Source: Isochrysis galbana (lineage: Eukaryota; Haptophyta; Isochrysidales; Isochrysidaceae). Taken from it: a stretch of DNA of 64,000 bases. The first letter of the stretch is position 1, and every line of letters starts with the position of its first letter. This document shows, piece by piece, positions 55,965-64,000 of this stretch. A model generated the notes under the pieces. The model ran no database searches and was not told the DNA's origin. It worked only from the letters and a program-made list of their open reading frames with translations. The position numbers were made by a program, and so were the translations under genes. The stretch is from NCBI GenBank assembly GCA_018136815.1, contig JADDIW010000059.1:61007-125006 (forward strand). The letters run 5' to 3'.

Positions 55965-58640
55965 ATGCGGTGCGAGCCGGCCGCGGCCGCGGCACTGCTG
56001 GCCGAGTTTCTGGCCATGCGGTGGCCGCCCACCCGCCCTCGCCTCCGAGCTTCCAGGGCAGCCGCCACTCTGCAGGCCGCCATACGACTTCACCTCCTCT
56101 TCCGACGAAGACGGCTTGCCACTGTCCGCATCCAGCGCCACTTCCGCCGGCAGCGCTCGGCGGGCACGAATCTCTTCGTGATGCGGCTGCAGCGCCACTT
56201 CGTGATGCTCGCCGCCTTCTCCATCCTAGGGCTCGTCGTCTTTGAGGCGATCGTCGCTTCCGTACGCTCCAACGCAGTGCAGGCAGTGTGCACGCTCTTC
56301 GCGCTGCCCTCCCTCGTGAGTGTCGTCCCCGAGTACAGGCGGCTCAGGCGGGGCGTGCTCGATGCGCAGGGGCACTCGCCATGGCTGATCGGTGTCGTCG
56401 TCTGCGGCCTCCTTCGCATGCTGCTCATGACGGCCAGGCTCGCGTGGGATGCTGAGGGATTCGCTGCCGAGGCAAGGCTGGCGGACCAGTTCACCACAAT
56501 GCGTGCAATCCATTGCGCAGTTCTGTTGAGCGTGGTGCCTTGTCACTGGCGCTACCGTATCGCGTATGGTGCGAGCATGGCCGTGGTTTCCATCGTTGAG
56601 GCCATCATCTCCTCATCCCTGCTCAAGGACGACCTGTGGGTCGGCATGCTGCGCGGGCCCATATCCGTGCTCGTCGCCCTCGGCTTGGCCTCCATGCTGA
56701 TCTCTGCGTCGATGCTCCACACGCGGCTGCGCGAGGAGGCGATGGGCGACCTCCGCGTCACCCTCGACGCTCTGGGCGGGTCAGGTCGGCTCGACGCGCT
56801 CGTCGACTTTGAGCGCATTCGGCGCGACTGGGTGGAACAGGGACTGTCACGGTTCTGCGCGATGGTATGCCTGACGTCAGCGCTGGTCTACTTCCTCACC
56901 ATGTTGCTTTGGTCGCGCACAACCGATGGGTCTGAAATGGCGCACGAGTGGTTCGTGACGCGCGCCGCTGCGGTTGTACCCATTGCCATCATGGTGGGGC
57001 TCTCCATCGCCATGATGCACCGGTCCAAGCGCACCACCTACTACGTGTTGTGTGCAGTCGGCTTGCTCCTGTATGCCGTCCATCTCTTCCAGATGATGCA
57101 GAAGCTACGTTTGATCCTCGTCCTCAGAGCATCCGAGATGGAAGCGCTGTCGCTGGCAAGTGGGCAGCACGAGCTCACATCGGAGGATGGCGAGGAGTGC
57201 GTCTACGTGGACGGGCCGGCCGAGCTGGCCGGCCGCGTCAACGGCACGGACACCCACACTGGCGCTTTGTGGGAGCTCATGTTGCTCGAGGTTCTCGCGG
57301 CGTGCATTGCATTCTTGCGCGGCTTCCTCTCGACGGTGCTGCCTTTACCCCCCCGCATTCGCGCCTTTGGCGTTGCGCTAGTGGCGCTCAAGCAATTGGT
57401 GAGCTTCTGGCATTGGACAGTGCTGCACGTGCACAACGAGGCCGCCATCGGGCGGTTGATGCGCGACTTGAGCATGGCCATGTTTGGGGTGGCCACGGTA
57501 TGCTGCGTCCCATTCCTCTCCACCACGCTCGCACCACCCCTCTCACTTCTTGTTTGCCATTTTCGACCATCTGCTCCCAAACCGGCCTACCGGCCTTTCC
57601 ATTCAGTTGCACGCCCAAGACCCACCGCCGGTAATGTAGCAGTTGGGCGCGCTGAGATCCCTGTCCCTTGTCTGCGCCCATGCCCAGTCGTACCTTGGCG
57701 TTCATGGGGCTCTCGCATCCCACTGGCAGCGGGAGCGCATGCTCGAGCAGCTCGAGGTCAATCGCCGGCGCCAGCTGCAGGCTAAGGCGACCATCGTCTT
57801 GCGGCGGACCATTGCCTACGAATCGGCGATCGCTGCATCCCTACTGTCTCAATCTCTGCTGTTACTTGAACCTTATGCTGTGCCACAATCCCCAACACGA
57901 GAGGCAGAGATCGGTACGGATGGCCCAGGTCCATCTGCGAGACCTCAGATTGAGGCGGCCGTGGTGTCCAACACGCCCGCACATCGAAACCCGTCACAGA
58001 TAGCGGCATCCCTCCTCAATCTTCTCCTGGCGCGAATGCATCATGGTGCTGCGACCGGGGGTCATCCTTTAGACCTGCTTCTCACACTCCCCCAGCAAAG
58101 CAACCATACTTCTATTTCATCGGGCTATTGCGATTCAAGGACCCACAGCACCACATCGAGCGCCAGCTCATCCACCTACCCAAGTTCGTCACAGCACTGC
58201 CCTACCTTCACTCCAACGAACGGCGCGTCGCAATGGTCTCTTTCGGAGCGCAGCAGGTACGTGCTCCTCCCACAAGGCTGCACGTCGGTTCGAGTGTTTT
58301 CTCCCGAGCTTTTCCGCCCATGTGGCGGGTGCTCATTCCCTCTGCCCCTCCGCGCAGCCTCTCGTCCTTCCCGCTTTCGTCGGCCGCATCATCGGCTTAT
58401 TCCGTAAGCTCAATCGTACAGTCGGGTGCGTCCATGGACCATGCCAGCGAAGATGCCCACCAAGATGCTGGCGGAGCATCGAACGAGCCTTGTGATCGAC
58501 TCGCCGTCCGACGGGAGGGCCTGCTCTTGTTGCAGAAGATCTTGTTGGAGCAAAACGTGAACCCCGAGGCCCTAATGAACTTGCTGACCCAACTTCCAAG
58601 TTTTATATCCGATGCGGGGCCCTCCGGGACCCCGCGATGA
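55965..58640 (+). CDS. Multipass membrane protein with N-terminal IQ-like motifs
   Basis: Exons 55965-57497, 57640-58256 and 58358-58640 (first junction phase 0, second phase 2, GT-AG) give 810 residues. The N-terminus has two or three IQ-like repeats (ATLQAAIRLHLLFRRRRLAT, VRIQRHFRRQ, MRLQRHF at about 30-70), suggesting calmodulin binding on the cytosolic side. About ten hydrophobic segments follow up to residue 520. An extracellular-type loop (ECVYVDGPAE ... GRVNGTDTHTG) precedes the last ones. The C-terminal 290 residues begin with a basic coiled helix (WQRERMLEQLEVNRRRQLQA), then Ser/Thr-rich low complexity and a final helix (REGLLLLQKILLEQNVNPEA). No family recognised. ATG 55965 is the first in-frame Met after the purine tract. 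Confidence 0.65.
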
Positions 58641-59629
58641 ATGTAGTTTGGGTGGAAGTCGCGTTGGCAACAGCTCATCTTGTGTAGACCCAGCAACCAT
58701 GGCATCGCATTTCAAGCGCCTATTGTCATGCTGCATGCGCCCCACCTCGCTATTCGAGCGGTCAGCAGCGTTAGACTACTACCCTCCCGTAATCGGGCCA
58801 TGCAGATCGCAAGCTCCTTGCACCAGCACGGCCATTTCTTCGTGCAAGTGAGCCCATGCAAATTTTGTAGCTTCCGAGGGTGCTTTGACGTGATCAAATA
58901 AATGCATGCAGAGCTAAGCGACCAACCCCGTACGAGGTGTTACGAAGTGTCCTGCTCTTCCAAAAGGCCGCCCAGGAGCTGTGCTATTAGGTGCGAAGCC
59001 ACAGCCGATTGCAACGGTTGGATCTGTTTCCCCGTCATGTAAATGTCGTTCCAAGGATATGATATTGTTATCGGTGCATCGACATCACAGTCGGTCTTTT
59101 CTCGTCGTGTCTCGTGCCAAGTGCAGTTGGCAGTTGGTTGTTATTCGTGCCCCTGTCGACGTTGCTTGAACCCTGTTCGCTCTTAGTGTTAGTGTTGTCG
59201 TCGGGAGTGTGCTCGTGGTCAGACTGTTTCGCTCATTTGACATGCGTGCCGTGGACGATGTGATTTAATACGATTTGTTGTACGTTTGTTTAAAGACGAC
59301 GCCTTTAAGATACTATACACTAGGGCCGATTGTGCGGTCTACGCGGAACACCTTCCAGAAGTGCTCATACACGACGGAAAGAAAATTCACAGCGGAAGAA
59401 TTTCTAGACTCATGGGAAGTCGTAGTTAGCCACGCAGCACGGATTCTCGAAAGGGCAGCGGCCCGCCCGCTGGCAAACCCGAAACGGAGGTCCCAGAACT
59501 AAGAGAGCCCACGGTCCCCCAAGAGACGTGCGAAACACAATACATCGGCAAAATTGAAATTGAATAGCATATGGCTGCACTCGAGCGCACCGACTACGCT
59601 AGGAGAGGTGTCGAACTCGAACACCATGA
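58641..59629. other. 3' flank and unassigned DNA
   Basis: No confident gene. A plus frame at 59275-59502 (RKFTAEEFLDSWEVVVSHAA) has protein-like composition but no recognised family. 59568-59615 (CATATGGCTGCACTCGAGC..) recurs at 61590-61635, just beyond the other LTR. Confidence 0.45.
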
Positions 59630-59989
59630 TATCGCCCTGGCACCATCATGGTGACCAGGGCGGCCGAGAGGAGAGAGAGCGACGCCATCGCTCGCGCTCT
59701 CTCCAGAACAGAACCGGATAAAATTCTCTGTACAAACCCCAAACACCACTACCTCACGCACACTCACAGTAACACGTAGAATACTAATGTACATAGATAG
59801 AGCGAGCGCGTGACGGGGAGCAGAAAAGAGAGGGGAAGAGAGAAAAGAAGAGAGGAGGCCCGTTGCCTCTCCTCACGTGAAGACGTGAAGAGAGAGAGAA
59901 GAGGGGAGATCTCACAGGACTTAGAAAGTAAACACAGGAGAGGGCGGAGGGGCATCCGTAACACCCCCTCCTAAACGGAGCAAGGAAGG

Positions 59990-60825
59990 GGTGCGACGTT
60001 TACGCTTACGTAATCAAGAACTGGCTGTCGACGAGAAAGAGTCAAGAACGTCGAGTAGGCGAAGGAACTGGTTGCGCGGACACAATCTAACCTACGACAT
60101 GTCACAGATCATACCCAAAATAACACGCCTCAATACGGTGGAGCGAGGAACCGACCTGTACTCGTGCACAGGCAGGTACGTGGACCGGCTTGGCAAGGAT
60201 GGGGGAGCGAGGGCGATCGACCTGCACTTCGTAGACACGCTGAAGATCATCCCACACAGCCTGAACAAGTTCGCAGGCATGTTCCAATTGGAAGTGCGCA
60301 AGGAGTTCATGCCGCACAGCATGATGACCGAACACTTCGTGTTCAAGCAAGGGGGCATCGCCACCCGCGGAAAGCTGCTAAGGGAGGTGAAGGGGAAGAG
60401 CGATCGTGTGACGCTCTTTCAGAATCTGAAGAGCTGGGACTGTGAGGTGTCCCCAGGACGGTTCGACATGGTCAAGTACAGCCTCAAGTACTGCGAGATT
60501 GACACGCAAGTGCTCAAGGCAGGCTTCGAGAAATTTCGCACCATGGTCCTCGAAGCGTTCGACATCGACGTCAATTCGCACTGCACCATTGCGTCCATGG
60601 CCGACAAGTTCTACATGGATCAGGGCGTGTACAACGGGGTCTGTGAGCTGCGAGGATGCGTGCGCGATTTCATCGCACAGGCCAACATAGGTGGGAAGGT
60701 CATGATAAAAGAGAATAGGAAGCATCGCTTCGTGTCCGACGAATCCAACCGATTTAGCACGCTCGACGACCTGGACGCAGTGTCCCTCTACCCGAGTGCC
60801 CAGTTCAGACTCATGACGGAGCTAT
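59990..60825 (+). pseudogene. Fragment of protein-primed/viral-type family B DNA polymerase
   Basis: Plus-strand frame, opposite to the host LTR element. It shows the exonuclease motif region GHNLTYDMSQII, then IDLHFVDTLKIIPHSLNKFA and MFQLEVRKEFMPH, an Exo III-like motif YSLKYCEIDTQVL, FIAQANIGGKVM, and polymerase motif A DLDAVSLYPSA (about residue 265). The frame then runs out of homology near 60810, so motifs B and C are missing. This order fits the DNA_pol_B_2 group found in Polinton-like viruses, virophages, linear plasmids and some large algal viruses (family knowledge). Upstream, another frame (DVYAYVIKNWLSTRK at 59987) may be the preceding part, displaced by a frameshift. Confidence 0.8.
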
Positions 60826-61133
60826 CCGCAACCATGTTGTGTCCGTTGATGTGCTTAAGCGTAAGCGTAAGAACTTGTTTGGCGACTAAGTCACGGAGGA
60901 AAGCACTAGCACGAAGAATGTGCTTTGTCTTCTTTCTTGAAAGCGACTGGGTCGAAAGCCATGTCGACGGCGGACTTGGAGTCGGAGTAGACGATTGAGG
61001 GGCCATTATGTACGATGCCAAGGTCGGTGAGCAGCTCCCTGATGAAGATGAGGTCTTTCGCTGTTAACATAGCGCCAAAATACTCAGCTTCAGCGCTCGA
61101 CAGGGACACAGAACGCTCATTTCGGAGAACCAC
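60826..61133 (-). pseudogene. Copia-type RNase H domain remnant
   Basis: Minus frame with the classic Ty1/copia end: SVSLSSAEAEYFGAM (catalytic Asp/Glu region), FIRELLTDLGI, IVYSDSKSAVDMAF, then after a frameshift near 60910 TKHILRASAFLRDLVAKQ and HINGHNMVAD. The reverse transcriptase, integrase and gag are absent, and the polymerase fragment begins where this ends. Confidence 0.85.
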
Positions 61134-61573
61134 TGGATGGGGTAACCCGCAGGCGCGGCGAGCGGGCGCGGTCCACTAGGATGGGCCCAGTGGGACCCAT
61201 CCCTTCCCGTGCAGCAGCTCCATATCGCCCTGGCACCATCATGGTGACCAGGGCGGCCGAGAGGAGAGAGAGCGACGCCATCGCTCGCGCTCTCTCCAGA
61301 ACAGAACCGGATAAAATTCTCTGTACAAACCCCAAACACCCAAACACCACTACCTCACGCACACTCACAGTAACACGTAGAATGTAGAATACTAATGTAC
61401 ATAGAGTGAGCGCGTGAGGGGGAGAAAAGAGAGGGGAAGAGAGAAAAGAAGAGAGGAGGCCCGTCGCCTCTCCTCACGTGAAGAGAGAGAGGAAGAGGGG
61501 AGAGAGGAGATCTCACAGACAGGACTTAGAAAGTAAACACAGGAGAGGGCGGAGGGGCATCCGTAACACATGA

Positions 61574-61916
61574 CGCTAGCAACAACATAACATATGGCTG
61601 CACTCGAGCACCGACTACGCTCGGAGAGGTGTCGAACACCCTGACGCTAGCAACAACAAAAGAAACCTCCCACTAATACCCCCCGGCTATTTGACATTTG
61701 GGAAAACGTTTACATAGGCCCGAAATATCAGGAGTTCCCCGTCCCGCGCGCACAGCCAACAGCCGAGATCCCTTCCTTCACTTTCCTTCATGCATTCTCG
61801 GCGTTTCCCTTGTCTCCTTGGCCAGAGAAGTCACGCCCTGGCACCCACATGCCCCCCACCCACTGAGGTTGCGGCTGAGACGAACGGCGCCGTCGGGCGC
61901 ACCCTACCGCTGCCTC
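61574..61916. other. Flank of LTR element, no gene
   Basis: Contains TGACGCTAGCAACAACA twice (61571 and 61642) around a CATATGGCTGCACTCGAG block. No coding signal. Confidence 0.5.
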
Positions 61917-62030
61917 CCGAGAGAGGGAGAGAGAGGGAGAGGGAGGGAGGGAGGGAGAGAGGGAGGGAGAGGGAGGGAGGGAGAGAGGGAGGGAGAGGGA
62001 GGGAGGGAGGGAGGGAGGGAGGGAGGGAGG

Positions 62031-62113
<83 letters not shown>
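61917..62113. repeat. GGGA then (GA)n microsatellite
   Basis: Pure GGGAGA/GGGA units to about 62035, then uninterrupted (GA)n to 62113. Confidence 0.95.
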
Positions 62114-62116
<3 letters not shown>

Positions 62117-62345
62117 CCCCCGTTTGCTCTCGGGGGATTTCCTCTCCCCCCGATAGCTACTGGGAGATCCGCTTACGGCACCCCCCAGGAGCGCAATCTC
62201 CCAATAGCCCTCGGGGGATTTTCTCGGTCCCCCGATAGCTCTCGGTGGGGCTGTTGGCGATCGGGAGAAAATTTCCCCCCGATAGCTCCTGGGGGCCGGC
62301 CCCCGAGAGCTCCTGGGGGGCGTTGGCTCCTGGGGGGTAACATAT
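62114..62345. repeat. Imperfect array built on CCCCCGATAGCTCCTGGGGG
   Basis: At least six variants of a 20-25 bp quasi-palindrome (CCCCCGATAGCT.CTGGGGG, CCCCCGAGAGCTCCTGGGGG, ATCTCCCAATAGCCCTCGGG). A related stretch is at 51625-51665 in the terminal part of another gene. Confidence 0.7.
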
Positions 62346-62374
62346 ATATATCCAAAGGGGGACGCCCCGAAAGC

Positions 62375-63050
62375 AATATACATACTTTACCTAGTAGCAT
62401 GGAGATACATCATTACAGACTCCTATAGAATCCACTACGACGGAGTGGCATTCACGGAAGAATCAATACTGATAAGGACAATAGAACGATTCACCACACT
62501 AACACTAAGCAAAGCACTACTCTCTACTCTTCGCACGAGAAACAGACTCGGCAAGAACCGCCCAGGCGGGCATGGGTAGGCAACCCAAGAAGAGGTTAGA
62601 CTTAAGCGACTTGAGGCCCGTTTTTCATATGAACGACAAGGGTGGGCTCAAACCCAGCGAGGAACTGGTGGAACTAGCCACCAAGCTGAAAATAGCACAC
62701 GCTGTACGCTGTCGAGGAACCCAAGAGGCAACTAAACAAAGGCGAATAAGCCGGAGAAGCAAAGACAAAAGGGACCAATAGCGACACCACGACTCCGACA
62801 CAATCAAAACGAGCAACGCGAGTCCGAGCGGACAGGCATATCAAAGGCAACGACTCAAAAGGCCTGCCCGGCCCCCACACTCCGAACCAGGCCTTAGGTA
62901 GCGCACCGAGGCCGGACCCCGGAAACCAAAGAAAAAGGAATGAAGGGGGGCAGGGAAAGAGGTGGAGAAAGGGAAGTTAAGGGCGGTGTGGATAGTAAAG
63001 GGGGAACCCGTCAATAGTAGGTGTGTAGCTCAGAATCTTCAAATGTTTTT
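62375..63050 (+). mobile_element. 5'-truncated LINE 3' end
   Basis: Matches the end of the LINE ORF at 20110: AWRYIITDSYRIHYDGVAFT at 62398, and MGRQPKKRLDLSDLRPVF at 62572 in a shifted frame. The 3' UTR follows, ending TCTTCAAATGTTTTTTTA near 63045. Frameshifted, so not functional. Confidence 0.8.
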
Positions 63051-63135
63051 TTAAGCCTTGCACCCGCACGCCAAGCCATGACGCACATGACCGCACCAAA
63101 TCCCAAGGCCCCCCAATAGCAAAATAAAAGGACGA

Positions 63136-63885
63136 TATAAACCTTTTAATAGTCTCACCGCACCCGCGGCCGTGGACCCTCTACTTTCTACTCACGTAGG
63201 AGAACTTTCTACACCCCCACTCCCCCGGCCCTTCTCCCCCGCCATAAGGCGACTCCCCCCGTGCACTACTAGGGGGATAGGGGTGAAGGGCTTAGATATG
63301 GTCCGGTGGCCCGCGCCTCCCCCCGGTGATCATTCCCCCCCTTCCTCCTGTGTCTCCGAGTGGGCGGCGGCCTCAGCCCCGACTTATCCTGTAAACAGGT
63401 GCGGGACTTACCTATTTTCCGGTGAGCGGAGCTCTCGCTCCGCCCACCCCCTTCTCCGCGCGCTCTCTCCCCTCTCCTGCAGGCACGCGCGATGACGCGC
63501 CTGCGGCAGGCCTCCAGCTGCCCTGTGGCGGCCCTTGGAGGCTCCTGGAGGCCAGCTCAGGGGGCAGAGGAGGCTGGGGCTGGGCCCTGGCCTCCCCTGC
63601 CTCTCCCTCGCTGGTGCTCCCGAGCCTCTGGGGCCCCCAATCTGCACCTGTCTGCCTGTCGACCAGGGGGGGAGGGGGGTTGGAGCGATGGGCTGGTCAC
63701 GAGGGGCCAGGATGGGCGAATGGGGCGAGCCTGTGGGGAAGGGAGTGGGTCAGTAGGGCAGTGGCCTCCTGGCAAGCCATCAGGCGTGCCAGGAGGATGG
63801 GTGGTTCCTCCCCCATGGCAGGGGAGGAGTGGAGAGAGGGGGGGGCTCGTGCCCCCCCATGGGTCAACCAAGTATAAACTTAGTT
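63136..63885 (-). mobile_element. AACTAAG-headed retroposon, type B, complete
   Basis: Perfect 18-bp target duplication AGCAAAATAAAAGGACGA at 63118-63135 and 63886-63903. Minus orientation: head AACTAAGTTTATACTTGGTT at 63885-63866, the 5' hairpins, then a body matching 35600-35930 inverted. 750 bp. It sits just 3' of one LINE copy and interrupts another stretch ending in the LINE terminus. Confidence 0.85.
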
Positions 63886-63903
63886 AGCAAAATAAAAGGA
63901 CGA

Positions 63904-64000
63904 GGGGGGGGGGAGCGGGAAGGGGAGTGAGTTTGGGGCAAGAGTTTTTTCACCCTAGTAGAAATAGTAGGCACCTTCAAGAGTTTTTTTACATATTTAC
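63904..64000 (+). mobile_element. LINE 3' terminus remnant
   Basis: AGTAGGCACCTTCAAGAGTTTTTTT at about 63967 matches the terminus at 20757-20788. The preceding G-rich stretch resembles the LINE 3' UTR. It runs off the window. Confidence 0.6.

Larger units (their letters stand above)
59630..61568 (-). mobile_element. Copia-type LTR retrotransposon, internally rearranged
   Basis: LTRs at 59630-59963 and 61223-61568, same orientation. Minus strand: they start TGTTACGGATGCCCC and end CCAGGGCGATA. Flanked by a 5-bp target duplication CATGA (59625-59629 and 61569-61573). A primer-binding-like TGGAGCTGCTGCAC follows the 5' LTR at 61222-61209, and a polypurine tract AGGAGGGGG abuts the 3' LTR at 59972-59964. 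The internal part retains only an RNase H remnant and carries a DNA polymerase fragment. A related LTR fragment is at 14161. Confidence 0.85.

Noticed and set aside
59630-61568. An integrated, functional virus
   Set aside because: Only a polymerase fragment without motifs B and C is present, with no capsid, ATPase or integrase genes nearby.

Overview
The window is GC-rich nuclear DNA of a single-celled eukaryote. Genes have short GT-AG introns (71 to about 250 bp), probably one GC-AG intron, and eukaryote-only products: CCT theta, a PSTAIRE CDK, the CAF-1 large subunit, a DHHC acyltransferase and a BAP31-like ER protein. A DUF493 protein carries a signal peptide followed by a transit-like stretch. 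That fits an alga with a secondary plastid, for example a haptophyte or stramenopile; the lineage is inference, not shown. Base composition is extreme: long GA/CT, G/C and GT tracts sit mostly just upstream of genes.

Layout. 1-8150: partial WD40 gene (-) divergent from the DUF493 gene (+), dispersed repeats, then CCT8 (-). 8430-15125: repeat-rich, with two identical tandem copies of a tRNA-like retroposon, hairpin-headed elements with 15-bp target duplications, and two unrecognised coding fragments. 15842-17414: palmitoyltransferase with a DHYC active site. 17415-23749: repeats plus a LINE 3' end fused to a virus- or phage-like fragment. 23750-25959: metzincin protease whose catalytic domain is split by two membrane helices. 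26000-32100: microsatellite island. 32181-33439: CDK1/CDKA-like kinase. 34857-37495: LINE interrupted by two independent retroposon insertions. 37710-41644: CAF-1 large subunit with an unusual C-terminal extension; about 350 bp of nearly pure C lies upstream. 43317-43790: BAP31-like protein. 44403-45175: repeats. 46341-53051: two multi-exon minus-strand genes, one a multipass membrane protein ending in an EF-hand. 53854-55023: truncated pogo-like transposase. 55965-58640: multipass membrane protein with N-terminal IQ-like motifs. 59630-61568: copia-type LTR element carrying a viral-type family B DNA polymerase fragment. 61569-64000: satellites and nested LINE and retroposon copies.

The host genes are unrelated housekeeping functions with no shared pathway. 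The strongest novelty is in the mobile DNA: a family of short elements that start with the palindrome AACTAAGTTTATACTTAGTT, have hairpin-rich bodies, interchangeable bodies and 3' ends and 15-18 bp target duplications, and are found nested inside LINE copies; and a DNA-virus polymerase fragment held between LTRs. Splice sites were chosen by eye from phase, splice consensus and family alignment.
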